Shown piece by piece: positions 1 through 11,492 of a DNA stretch of 64,000 nucleotides; the first letter of the stretch is position 1, and each line of letters begins with the position of its first letter. The position numbers were made by a program, and so were the translations under genes. The notes under the pieces are model-generated. The model did not search any database. It was given only the letters and a program-made list of their open reading frames with translations, and had not been told where the DNA came from. The stretch is from Lottia gigantea (lineage: Eukaryota; Mollusca; Gastropoda; Lottiidae), in contig NW_008709146.1 in NCBI RefSeq assembly GCF_000327385.1, positions 2,374,440 to 2,438,439 of the forward strand. The letters are read 5' to 3'.

Positions 1-3000
1 CTCCTTGTCAACGTCATCATTTTCATCTTAGAACTGTATTCTCGTGAAATCACGTGTAAATATAATAATTAAATCTGTTGTAGTGTGAAATAACGTGGTG
101 TTAAGGGACACAATGGTTGCACTTCCGTCTTTCTATAGCGGGTCATCTTCTGTAAAGACATTCAATAAGAACACATAATCAGTCTTTTCTTTATATTTGG
201 GGAGTTAATTTCCTTGACATTTTATTTGTCCTGTCATTCATCCCAACAACTTTTCATCCATTGTTTGTTCGTTAAGGCATCCCTGATTCTACTGTTTGCA
301 TGTTTGGACAATCTGCACAATCTCTGTCACGCTATCTCAGTCTGTATGAAAATAAGTGGACTACTTTTCTCCTGATTTCAGTCAGTATGTAACAATGTCC
401 TATCGCAGAACATGTCATATTTTCTGTTCCATTATCATTATTTTCAGAGACGTTGAACTGCTTGTTAAGATCTAGTATATTTCTGGTTGCAACATCTCTT
501 GCGATCAGCACTTCCATCATCTCTTTTACCTCCATTTGTATCAACAACAACATTTTTATTCTCAACTTAGAGCCACCTCCGAGCTATGTTTTCGACAGAA
601 TTGGAATTCTTATTTCACCTTTAAAATGTCCTCCCATTTCATTTAGAACAGACATTCGACAAGTTAGTGTGAAACGTTAAATATTTTACATTAATTGGCT
701 GGAGGTAGCATGTGGGTACTATATATAGTAACAATCTAATGATGCAATTGAAAAGAAGAGTAAATGAAGGAAATCTAATTTGAAGACAAGAAAATTTCTT
801 TTGTCAATCGGTGAGTAGATCGTCAAATTAGATTGTAGACAAGCTAATAGGTACTAGAATCTAAGACTTTTTCATGCTTCATAAATACACAATTGGCATA
901 ATGACACAATTTCACAGAAAAAAAGAAGTTCCAGACTAGTTTTCGTACATCAAGAAATATGTCTCCAAATGCTAATTAGTATGAAATGCGGACTTGAACA
1001 GTTGAATAACCGGGTTGCTCAAGCATCACATCATTCCAGACCTATTCCGAACTTGACTTGGTCTAAAAAAAAATTGGATTCCTCATGATAGAAGAATCAA
1101 TCAATTGTCCACATATCTTGTCGAGCTTCAGAAACTAGCTTCCAGAGTACCACGAAAGGAATACTGTGTTCCTCTTTAAACCTTTCGATTAGGATTTATT
1201 ACGTCTTTGAGATGCCTTACCATTCTAAGTCAAACTTACATCATTTCAAAGCGAACCTCCTTGATTCCAATTGATATTATTCCTCGAGGTTGTAATTTTA
1301 AGTAAGTCACATACGATAACGCAAGTGACTTTTGAATAAGATCGAGATATTACAGTTTGGTTACAGGAAATTATTAAAAGTCCAATATAAGTTCCTATTG
1401 ATATTTAATAGGCTTCATTATAATTATTAATTATTAATTGAGAGATCTTACCAATTAGTCATCCATACATCAACTCTTTCTTTCGTCTATTTATTTTCCT
1501 TTTAAAAAAGTCTTTTATTATTCAAGCAAAGGCGTGTTTTGATGTTCTCTATTCATTACGACATTTCTACAAACAAGCGTTGGTAGATGAAAACCTGAAG
1601 TTATCAAAAATCGAGATGAAATATACAACGTAGTAACCTACAGGTTTTGTAGGTAGTATTCATACACAGGCAAGAAACCTGTCCCATGATCTTACCTTTT
1701 TGCCATACAATCTTCTCATTTTGGATTAATCTCGATTGCAGTATCTATTCCCTGATCTCATCTGTAAGTTGACCAAAATTAGAGATAGAACAATGATTAG
1801 GTATGAGGTACCTTTGAAAGTAGGACTAGTTGGAAGGAAAACGTTTACTGAAGACAATGAAAAGGAACATCAATGTAAAATCATTGACAAAGCGAATCTC
1901 AGGTGTTCTGTTCTATATAATTTTTATTAATTATTTCACATTTCTCAACAAGTCATTTGTCATATTGATTTTACATTGTCTCTTCTTTCTAAACTTGTTA
2001 CCAGTGATTGTTATGCTGGTTTTGAATTATATATTCGGCAACGTTCTCTATTACTGATTTGATTTGTCATCGAATGAATTGTTCAGTGTAGATGAATTTC
2101 GTTTTAATATATATTTGACGGTTTTCGGTACCTACTAGAACTCGGACACAGAGTTAAGGCCAACTTGTTCTGTTAATAAGAAATTGTAATGATGACTTTG
2201 GTGATAAAAATCGATAGTAACAGTCTGAAAGAAGCATAGATGGAACCACAAGTTGAATACATGTATTTTAATTGTGGCGCCTGTGACGTTCATAATAAGA
2301 AATGTGTGATATGTTTGGAGGTTCTTTTGGATTATTTGCAACTCTTGAGAGACCACTCAAAGAGACCCTTATCTGGTCGACTGTATTAGTAGACAGGATC
2401 TAGATATCTAATAAGGGTGTAAGACTTCATTTCATTTCGTTTTAGATATCTGATATCTGTTTATTAGCCAAATTTAATATCTAGTCCATGTACAGATCGG
2501 CGAAGATAATTGCTCTTAACCTACATCAATGATCAATGAAAAAATCAGAAATATTTCTTTGGTCCAGCTGTTATATATTGCGTCTGTTAAAACGTCTCCA
2601 GAGACCTCCTTAACTTTATAACCCAGCTTATTCGTTGTCTTAAGTTACTCTAATAAAATATTAAGTGTAGATCTAACCTTCAGTGTATAGCAGATCAATA
2701 CAGAAGAAAATCTGATGAAAACTGACCGACTATCACTTGGGATTCATCACCAAGATAGCTTTCTTCAACTTGCTACTCGCGACAGTCATGAATATGCATG
2801 CTCGCTACAACAGTTATTAACAGGAAGTGAACTTGATTACCATCATAGTCTCGTTTCCTCAAGTCTCAAAGGATTATAGCTAGTTTAAGACTATGTCCCA
2901 GTAATCGTACGTACTATTAACTGTATTTGGATCTTATTTCGTAGTGTCTTGATATAAGAGTCTATTATTAACTATCGCCAATCGACCAAGTCATGACATG

Positions 3001-4756
3001 CCAAATTGTTTTCCGTTGTTTGAAAGTAATAAAACTCACAGGGACTATTGTAGTGGTACTATTTTATTACCAATAACGACTGGTGAAACCTCATTTCTCC
3101 AGACTAGTCATTCTCCTAATGGTATTTTGACAAGAATTATTATATAGCTCAGTAATTTGGTCGTGTTCCATTGTGATACCACGCTTAATTAGTAAACACA
3201 CACAAAAGGTTACTTTTACCTACAGAATATCCTATAGAAATTGAAAGAAACATTTTTAATAACTTTTCGTCGAGTACAAAATACTCAATAACTGATTGTA
3301 CATTGTGAATACAAAAACTATATTCAATGGAGTTTTTGATAGAAAGTTAATTACACATTTCTGAAAGAATCGCCTGAATTTGAATTCAAAGAGATGCGAA
3401 TTCAATGTTTTTCTTGTTTCAAGCTATAAGAATAATAAAACATTTAGATGGAGAACAGAAGAACAAATATGCCTTAGAATTAGTTATTGTATGCTGGTTT
3501 AGAAAAAAATACTGTTATTACAATTGGGTTTCCTTTAATATTAATAAAACAATGTGTCTTGTGTTTAATTTACAATATGCAGGCTTATTAATGAATTTTC
3601 AATGAACAATCTATTTTTTTTTATCAATTTTTATAAGATGATGTCTTTATTCTAAACAAAGGCCATTTTAAAGTCCCAGATTAAAAAAAAAAGATTGAAA
3701 AAATTCGTTTACTTGTTCATTAAAGGTGATAGAGGTTAGCATTATAGAGAAAGGACCTGGCTTCAAGGCTTGTCAACCTTAGATTCAATTGCAACAGTAT
3801 ACATGTTGATATTTTATTAAGTACTTAATACATCAAGCATAATCGAAATGTAATGTGACATAAAAAAATCAGTAAAATTAATAGAATCAAGCATCTGTGA
3901 CAATTAAATGTCCATCGACATATTTTGGGTGGTTCCTTTGTGCCTCTGAACGATTAGCATGTGTGTTAAACCAAAAAGCTGGTCTTTCACAATTGATCAT
4001 ATACCAGAAATTACCATTGTTTTACATCTATAATCTAGGACAGTTGGATTTGAGTGAGGCACATTGTTCTCATCTCTTGCTTGTTGGTCGGCTCTCTGGT
4101 GACTTCATGATATCTGCACACATCCCCTATTTGGTGGTTGTATAACTGTTCTCCTATCTTTTATATTGAATTCGGGACTAATAAATCATGTTCCATAATA
4201 TGCGTTGTGATTTGTAAGTCAAGTTTCTTTAAAAATCCATCAAATAATGCACGGTATATTCAGTAAATACGGTGTATACTAGGTTGGTTTAAATCTGTTG
4301 TAATTCACTATTACATCGTCCAGTAGTATATGGATTGATCAACTTTATTTCTTCACTGACAGTTTTATGTCTGTTTTCCCATTCACACTTCAAGATTTAT
4401 TGCCATTTGTTTGAAGTAAAACGTGCTATAGGATGGGAAAGAGTAATATAGGAAGCTGCCTATAAATATAATGTCTTGATGATACAGTCTAACAGATGTA
4501 ACTCTCAGAACATCATCTGTGGATTGAATTACATCAAATGGTCGGTTTGACCTGCTCTGTCACACAATCATTGATTGCTATATATTCTTCCAGCTGATGT
4601 TGTGACGCATCGCATGTCGCAGAACGAGAACGTGTTTCCGATCGAAAGTAAGTTATTTCGAAGGAATGAGTTGTCAATGTTAAACTGCAATTAATTCTCT
4701 ACATTCAAACAGGTATAAATAGTCGACCATGCAGTTATGTTTTTGTTTTTTCTAAT
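1..4756. other. Non-coding stretch, no recognisable gene
   Basis: AT-rich sequence with only short stop-limited frames (up to 82 codons). The one structure I could pick out is a small inverted repeat near 772-834. I see no SINE or LINE, tandem array or splice-site pair. Confidence 0.6.
772..834. repeat. Small inverted repeat (12-bp perfect arms)
   Basis: AATCTAATTTGA at 772-783 is matched by its reverse complement TCAAATTAGATT at 823-834 across a 39-nt spacer. A further ACAATCTAAT at 731-740 also complements 828-837. The arms are AT-rich and short, so chance is a fair explanation. No target duplication is seen. Confidence 0.3.
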
Positions 4757-4806
4757 TTGCGATATCAGCATCCACTGGAAGCGAACGTTAACTTGTCTTC
4801 TACCTA
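4757..4806 (+). repeat. Dispersed short motif, copy 1 (about 50 bp)
   Basis: A segment beginning GATATCAGCATCC and containing CTGGAAGCGAACGTTAACTT is almost identical to one at 29550, with two differences over about 42 bp. It is also clearly related to the two tandem copies at 37068-37198. All four lie in the same orientation and the flanks are unrelated, so the unit itself moved or was copied. It is shorter than a SINE and has no visible pol III boxes. It could be the conserved end of a non-autonomous transposon. I do not recognise the family. Confidence 0.6.
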
Positions 4807-6196
4807 CCAACCAACCTGTTTTTGTTTTACAATATTTACGGATCTTTTAATCCAGTGCAATTGAGGTTCATGTAGATGGAGGAAGATGTTGGCGCAAAAT
4901 TCTGGGATGGATATAATAGTCACTGCTGAAACGGACAAGACGTTATTCTACATTTGTATAGTATTTGATACTTAAAGAAGCTTTGGTATTATTAGAGTAT
5001 AAGGATATATAATATAAGTGATATGGGAGACTACCTTAAGACCCTAAAAAAACTTTCATTTGTCCCTCATACGCCCGTGTGAACCATAAAGAACTGTTTG
5101 AAGCAATCGCAACTTTCCGACTTTAATACACGATTTTTTGTAAGAGATAATGAAGTACATGCACAATGTCATAAAATTTAATTGAATTTATAAAATACAA
5201 GAAAATATAGAGAATAAAATGTGATTTATCAAAAATCCTTTCACCTCCTTAGAAAGTTAGGAATATTAATCAACTTGGTGGTTATAAGACATTCTAAGAT
5301 AGTATATCTCAAGTAGCTGAAGAGAAGTAGTTTGAGAGAGAATATAGAACATTGTGTTTTGTCTGATATTCTCTCAGCTATAAAGCAATATAAATTTTGT
5401 TGTTTTATCGGAAGGTTTCGGTCGTCGTGCCTTCAGACCTCAAGCGATTTTATAGCATTTTGGCTAAGAAACAGCTTCGTTGTGGTAAAATATATCGTAT
5501 AGGCGTTTGAGAACACTCACTAAGACCCCTCCCACCCCCTCCGCTCTGCCTGTTTTGTGATGCAGTAACATGTGAATAAGGAGAACGATTCCGAATATAA
5601 ATTTGAAATTCGTTTAAACCACCAGACTAAAGATCATCTATTGAATCAGTAATCTTGTATTGTAATAATATTTCAATATATTACTTGTTATTGATGGAAT
5701 ATTTCAAATTTTCAAGTCTGAAAATAAGAGGTTCGGTAAATGATGATGTTTTTGCTTTTGCATGACAGCTTTAATCTAATATTTCAATTGTTACGTCTGG
5801 ATGTAAGAAGCATGATGAATGATAAACTCATGCCGCTCTTCAACAACAAAGGCGAGATTTTTATTGCAGTCAACACTTCATATGAAAAATGAATTTCTTG
5901 ACTTCATGTCCTTTATGTAAGAAATACTTCTGGGTAAATATGTAGTAGGAATGTAGGCGGTATGCCGTTGTTGCCTATTAACGTCTCTTAACTCTCCAAA
6001 CTGTTCATCAATTTGATGTTGCAGTTAATTAAGTCTGGTTTACATTACATTTATATTTTGAAACTTGGTATAATTGCATTAACCATTCTGTTTTGTACAT
6101 CAATATTCTTGCATAAGGAAATAAATATCAATATCCTTTGTTTAGCTGATTTTAGCTTAACTATCAGCGAGGACTTGTAGCACTAGCAGTATCACC
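4807..6196. other. Non-coding stretch
   Basis: No gene or repeat was recognised. A C-rich pyrimidine run at 5524-5550 and a short G+C-richer patch at 5405-5450 are the only departures from the AT-rich background. Confidence 0.5.
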
Positions 6197-6412
6197 TTGT
6201 ATGAAACGCCGAGCAAAAGTTGTCCAATTGGTTTTGGTGCTTATCGGTGGCTGATCTGGATGAATGGGGGTCCATTTTTTTTAAATGGGTTGAGGCTCCT
6301 CCCCCGGAAATTTGTGCTTTCCTACATTTTTTTTTCTGGGGTGGGGACTCCTCTGGGAGCTTGGTTCAACCAGTCCCTATTGTTGTTGAGCCACTGGTGT
6401 TAATCAAATGCA
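6197..6412 (+). other. G+C-richer patch, possible transposon relic
   Basis: About 200 bp is richer in G and C than its surroundings and is open in two overlapping + frames of 68 codons each. It contains mononucleotide runs (T8, T9, GGGGG, CCCCC). The overlapping frames share the same DNA, so at most one could be coding, and neither protein resembles a family I know. A decayed mobile-element fragment is likelier than a gene, but I cannot name the element. Confidence 0.25.
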
Positions 6413-6690
6413 TAAAAAAAGTGTGAACATATTCTTCATCAATTTATCGTCTGTTGTAATTTTTGTCGAGAAGTTTAACAAGGAATAAATCGCCTATAGA
6501 GATAATGATGTTTTATTTGGAAGACTTTGTCAGACTGAATAAAGAAATAATAGCCAGGAAACGTTCTAAATGATTCAATTTCTAACATTTGTCGTGCCAG
6601 TCATGTGATGTTTGATTTCGTTTTTAACTTAAAACACATGGTATGACTGTAATTGCATAAAACACTCAGACAACCAATCTTAGTCTGAAA

Positions 6691-6990
6691 ACAAAAAGTG
6701 GAAATGAAATAAAATTCAATTTATGTTTGTCCACAAAATAAAATGTAATTTTCTGTGTGTTTTCTAAATGAAATGGAATTGTATGCTTGTCCAAGAAATG
6801 AAATGGAATTGTATGCTTGTCCAAGAAATGAAATGGAATTGTATGCTTGTCCAAGAAATGAAATGGAATTGTATGCTTGTCCAAGAAATGAAATGGAATT
6901 GTATGCTTGTCCAAGAAATGAAATGAAATTTTAAATTCGTTCAAAGCATGAAACTGTACTTTTAAGCTCGTCCAAGAAATAAAGTAGCTT
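6691..6990. repeat. 30-bp minisatellite with homogenised core
   Basis: Four perfect copies of a 30-bp unit containing CTTGTCCAAGAAATGAAATG run from 6781 to 6900. A fifth copy with one change ends at 6930. Progressively worse copies extend on both sides in the same register: 6721-6780 on the left, with traces from about 6691, and 6931-6990 on the right. Because the unit is a multiple of three, the minus strand is open through the array (6666-6944) and would encode a ten-residue FHFLDKHTIP repeat, but nothing suggests that frame is translated. Identical centre and decayed rims is the pattern left by slippage or unequal exchange acting on the middle of an array. Confidence 0.95.
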
Positions 6991-7193
6991 TTCCTACTTG
7001 TGCTTTTTATGTGGCATACAGAGTATATTCAGGCACATTTGCCAAAACAATAGTGTCTGCTCTTTTCAATGACCAAAGTTCGCAAGACTTGTACTTTATT
7101 TGGTTGATGATGTGGTTGTGAAAATCAACCTGCGGGTTGTCTTTGCTTCCAGCGTTAAAAGAGACAGCATATCGTGAAAGCACAGAATAAGAA

Positions 7194-7218
7194 GATTAAC
7201 AGTGATTAAGTGTTAATC
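7194..7218. repeat. Short perfect hairpin (8-bp stem)
   Basis: GATTAACA at 7194-7201 and TGTTAATC at 7211-7218 form an 8-bp stem with a 9-nt loop. It is too short to assign a role. Confidence 0.35.
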
Positions 7219-7467
7219 CTCCAAGATAAATCAGCATTAAATCGGAGTAATTCTGGTCTAACACGCACCTTGAAATCTCTTTCAACACGCACTAACATCT
7301 TTTAAATATCGCTAAATATGGATCCAAATTGCACAATTTGCGCCTCTAAATTAGAATTAATGCTCTCTAAAAAAAGATCGTTAACACGCACGTGTGCGTT
7401 CCTTATATTGACATTGGCCTACGCTTTTACATCTATCTGATGTTCCCCCACACTGTAGTGATTACCA

Positions 7468-7547
7468 GTTGCGAATAATGAAAGAGGTCATGAACTCAAT
7501 TGCATGAGATTTGCATTCGCCTTATGACCACTATTCGTATTCGCAAC
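7468..7547. repeat. 80-bp imperfect palindrome
   Basis: GTTGCGAATA at 7468 is exactly mirrored by TATTCGCAAC ending at 7547. Further in, GGTCAT on the left pairs with ATGACC on the right across an asymmetric 8-nt mismatch, and the centre holds a small CTCA/TGAG stem. It could be a miniature foldback element or the DNA of a structured RNA. The unpaired 8-nt internal loop argues against a canonical microRNA precursor. No flanking duplication was found. Confidence 0.55.
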
Positions 7548-7863
7548 CATACACAACCGGTGATGTTGTGAGTGCACCTTAATACACGTATATGGATTGT
7601 TGCAAATGAATAAACTTCCAAACAAGCAAATCCCTGAGCTAATTCTCTACAATGCAGTCTCCATTAAAACACATATTTTGCAACAAACGTATGCTGCATT
7701 TAATAGCATTTCTCACATGTTATGCACCCACTTATACCGTTTGAAAAAATAATGTTACCATTTTCCCAGTACATTATACCTGCTAACATGCATTGTGGAA
7801 ACATCATAACATACGAAAGTGTGTCTGATATTGAATTATGTGCTTTTGTCTCCTATTGATTTT

Positions 7864-7949
7864 TCTAATATATTTAATTCATGTTTTTTGTCTTTCAGGT
7901 AAGTGTGCTTCATGATAAATATTAATTGCTTGTTAACTTGTAAGTAAGT
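7864..7949 (+). other. Candidate recursive splice site 1 with RS-exon donor
   Basis: The sequence ATGTTTTTTGTCTTTCAG ends at 7898 and is followed without a gap by GTAAGTGTG. A strong acceptor thus abuts a consensus donor and the exon between them has zero length. A CTAAT branch-point-like motif lies at 7865-7869, with no AG between it and the junction. Two overlapping GTAAGT donors lie at 7940-7945 and 7944-7949, defining a 41- or 45-nt RS-exon with stop codons in all three frames. In known recursive splicing the upstream exon is joined at such a site, which regenerates a GTAAGT donor for the next step, while the downstream donor helps define the site. The architecture is seen directly; use in vivo is inferred. 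Confidence 0.7.
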
Positions 7950-9299
7950 CTTCATATTTCTCTCTATCTCATTAGTTGTAAAAAAAGAAACTTTCATTAT
8001 TGATTTTAGAGTAATATGCTTCACTAAAAGCCGCGCTTCCAAAATCATTTTCATTAATTTTAACGTGTTAGTTTAAAAAGAAAACGGCATTTTTTTTTTA
8101 TAAATGATGCCATTTCAATATCTTAATAGAGACTATTTGACACTAGCGGATGCTCTATGTCAACGTTGTGCAATTAGGTTCTGTCGTTTGATTCAAATTA
8201 TCTGAACTAGTTTCACTACGATGATAATCCTTGATGACAGAAGTAAAAGATGGCGGACTAATGTGCTAAATTGCGTTTCCTGACTAAACAAAATAGTTTT
8301 TGACATATCGGAAGTATCGAGTTATTATATTAATGGCGGATTGGTATTTTTCACGTTCTCTTTTCATGGCGGATTAATATTACCGACTTCTGACACGCTC
8401 GGGGAAATCAAATACCTTGAGAAACCATTTTTCTTGGAAACTCGTTTTTCATCGCGCCTTTTTTGTGTTTTTCTCGAAAATACAGTTTTTTCCCTGAAAA
8501 GCAAACATGATGTCAGAAGTTGAACTTCCGTTTGAATGTAGCATAGAAACTCAAGTTGATTTGATAAATGTTAGAAATTGACTCAAACAAATTATGTTTA
8601 CTTTTTCAATCCAACTTTTATCCACTTCAACAAATATTAGTTTTTCTATCAGTTGAATAGTGACTTGATGAACACATAGAATCATTCGAACAGGATCAAA
8701 TGTTTTGAAGTTTTGAAAGGTTGAAGTAAAAGATGATTGTTGAAATCTAGATGTTCCGATTTAAAGTGTATTCGATCTAAAGTGTTATTGTGTAAGCAAC
8801 AAAAGTATATACAGTTATATTTTATAACTTCATGTAATAACCCACATGAACAAGATTGCCACCAGTTGTTTTCACAAATTTAGAAACTAGTTCCATTGTT
8901 ATTAAGACGTCTGTCTAGAAATGGATTTAGAGTATATTACATTTAGTAAGTTTATTATTTCTATACAAGAGTTAAACTATATTATTATAGACGTATTAAG
9001 ATTGTTGATAAAGCCTATTAAAGAAATATAACAGTAAATGTTTATTGAAATGAAGTCTGGAAGATGGGACATTGCCGACCATTAACTAGCAATAATTCCC
9101 TTCTCGTATAGTCTCGTTAACGACGATAACAATTCGAGATTTCTATTTTTTATTATATTGAGTGTCTGGAAATCAATCCCGATCTTCCAGTTCGATTTTA
9201 ATTCCTTTATACTGCAACCGTTCTTAATTTCAAGACCTATAGCCGGTGCCTACGGACGTAGTGGCTCAATTGTGAAATAAACCTGTCTGTTTTAGATAA
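7950..9299. other. Non-coding stretch with ATGGCGGA motifs
   Basis: No gene is seen. ATGGCGGA or a near copy occurs at 8249, 8333 and 8366, resembling the core of a YY1 site (AAGATGGCGGC). The best match is AAAGATGGCGGAC near 8247. Nothing else stands out before the 21-bp duplication at 9300. Confidence 0.4.
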
Positions 9300-9341
9300 C
9301 ATTACTCGCGTCTCACACTACATTACTCGCGTCTTACACGG
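9300..9341. repeat. 21-bp tandem duplication
   Basis: The word CATTACTCGCGTCT occurs twice at a 21-bp period and continues as CACAC and TACAC, so two nearly identical 21-bp units lie side by side. It contains several CpG dinucleotides in an otherwise CpG-poor neighbourhood. Confidence 0.7.
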
Positions 9342-10318
9342 TTGAATTGACGCTACCCTGGATAAATCCAGTAATCAGTTTTTACCATCTGTAAGCCACT
9401 ATGTGATAATTTATTTATTGAATACTTTAATGAAACGTGGAGAATTTCACTGCCACTAAATCCCCCTATCTTTTTTTTTCATCATCATTTAAGTCGCTGA
9501 TTTGAAAAGTTATGGCCACTTTGAGACTTGACCAATTTCAAAGATGCTTCGTCATCGTTTCGTAATCAGTTTTCTTGCAACTGGTTATATTAGGCTACTT
9601 TGTGATGTGTTGGTATGCAATGTCCATTTTAAACGGGTCATAATTTTGAGCATGAGGGCGTTGTCTTCAATGATAACAGAAAGACTGTTCATTTAAAAAA
9701 AATGGTTTTACATTATCTTATCGCCAGGCGACCGAGTAAATCTCACGCAGAGAAAATTACAGACTTTTTTCCCCAGAAATACCACCTAATTACAATAGAA
9801 ACGTGTTTTAGTTAGTATCAATACAGTGATCTAATAGGTCACTAGTTAAATCAATAAATAGTCCCATTGGTAGATCACTAGTTATCGTAAATTATCGCGA
9901 GAAGAATGAAGTCTGTGTTATTAAAGATGGCTGAATCAAGTTTTCAGCGGGAAAGTTCACCTGTTAACGTTCCATTATCAAGTAATAAGCAGAAACAATA
10001 GGAATACACCCATAACTACACTTCAGCTACAAGGTTGATTAGTCACTAGGCAACCGTAACGTCTGCTCACATAAAGCTTCTTATTTTGTCGCCATTTTTA
10101 ATTCCATCTGATTCACCAATATTCCTCAAGAACCAAACGTCAATATCGTTATTATACATTGTAGGGCTCTTTTAATGTAGAAACCATTTAAATACCCAAT
10201 CCTTTTATGTAGAGCTAAAGATAATACTGCCGAAATAAGTAGAAACAAGAAGTAAAAGCTGAGTTTTGAACATGATAATATTTAATATAAATTGACATCA
10301 TACCACTTGCCTTCGCTA

Positions 10319-10386
10319 GGTTTATAAGGATACATTGTTGGATTTATAAGGATACATTGTTAGGTTTGTGAGAATATATTCGCGGT
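10319..10386. repeat. 22-bp tandem repeat, about three copies
   Basis: TTTATAAGGATACATTGTT occurs at 10321 and 10343, and a diverged third copy starts with TTTGTGAG at 10365, all at exactly 22-bp spacing. Looser relatives of the GGTTTGTAA word recur at 10478-10560, so an older, longer array may have decayed to the right. Confidence 0.75.
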
Positions 10387-11177
10387 GATCGGGAGAAAAT
10401 ATTTTCGTGTTAAAAACTCATTTAGCTAAATTTCATCGTTCGGTTTTCCACGTTATATTGCCTTGTATTGTTTCTGCAAGGTTGTAAGGGTATTTTGTTT
10501 CTGCTAGGTTTGTAACGCCACTTTGCAATCGATGGGGTCGTGTTTTCTGGTTTGTAATTGTATTGAGACAGATATCTACAACCTCCACTCCGCTTAATGA
10601 AGAATTCTATGTAATGAAATATTACAAAAAGAACTATTTCAGGGATATATGACATAATACAAGGGGAAAAACGGCGTCTAAAAGAATGACGCCACTAATG
10701 AGGGGGTGTTAAAACGAAATTTAAACCTTTTTTCAATGACCCTCTCTCTTCCTTTATTGTCATTTATATTCTCTGAGAGATTTTTTATGCTATAATGAGG
10801 CTCCTGGGCTATTCCTGCATCGCCTGCACGTGCATCATGTCATACACATTATTCCAGATCCGGAGTCAGTCGTGTGCACTGTAATCTTTTTATTAATTTC
10901 CATTAAAATCGTCCTAATTTTAGGTATTTGAGTCGTGTTATGTTCAGTAATAATGTTGAACGTCGTTCTTGGGAAACTGGCCTTCGTTTTAACGAATGAT
11001 TTTATGACTTCATGCGACTATTAACGTCATTAATTAGCTATGAAAAGACGCGTTGAAGAGACAACTAATTGTAAGATTGGAATGGTTTTGAGCCACGAAT
11101 CTCCAGAAATTGAATAAAGAGGGGTGACGTAATCTTTGACGTTTTGAAATCTAATCTGCATATCGTGACTGATGAGT

Positions 11178-11492
11178 TCACAAAACCCCTTTTATTCCTC
11201 TCTGGTTTAAGTCTTGTTCTTTTGTTTGTGGAATATGTACTTTCCGGATCGTGTGCAATTCTACCACATTCAACCGAATAATAGCATCTGAAAGGTCGAC
11301 TAATCTCCCAAGCCCCCTTTCGACTGGCACAATATGGATTACAATTCTTCGGAGATAGATATTATGCGAGTTTCCAATATATAGGTCAGACAAAACACGA
11401 TTTGGTAATTTTGTTGATGTAAGCGACGAGATGTTTAATGTCAGTTTGTAGAATATTATGTCCCTTATGTTATAACTAAATTGTTGTTGCAT
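11178..11492 (-). CDS. Orphan open frame of 104 codons, probably chance
   Basis: The frame runs from an ATG at 11490-11492 to a TGA. The predicted product is rich in Ile, Leu, Val and Arg, with no low-complexity tract, signal peptide or membrane segment, and with a balanced, rather protein-like composition. I recognise no family and see no convincing acceptor or donor at its ends. A few open frames of this length are expected in 64 kb at this base composition. It is listed so that a database search can settle it. Confidence 0.12.
   Translation of the reverse strand: MQQQFSYNIRDIIFYKLTLNISSLTSTKLPNRVLSDLYIGNSHNIYLRRIVIHIVPVERGLGRLVDLSDAIIRLNVVELHTIRKVHIPQTKEQDLNQRGIKGVL

Noticed and set aside
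4690-4725. CATTCAAACAG|GTATAAATAG as a recursive site
   Set aside because: Weak pyrimidine tract and weak donor.
6666-6944. 92-codon minus frame with ten-residue repeats
   Set aside because: Open only because the 30-bp minisatellite unit is a multiple of three without stops. No sign of translation.
9235-9300. GTAGTGGCTCAATTG as a SINE A box
   Set aside because: No B box follows within tRNA-like distance; a short tandem duplication lies there instead.
10900-10935. CCTAATTTTAG|GTATTTGAG as a recursive site
   Set aside because: The donor lacks the +4/+5 bases of consensus and no RS-exon donor follows.
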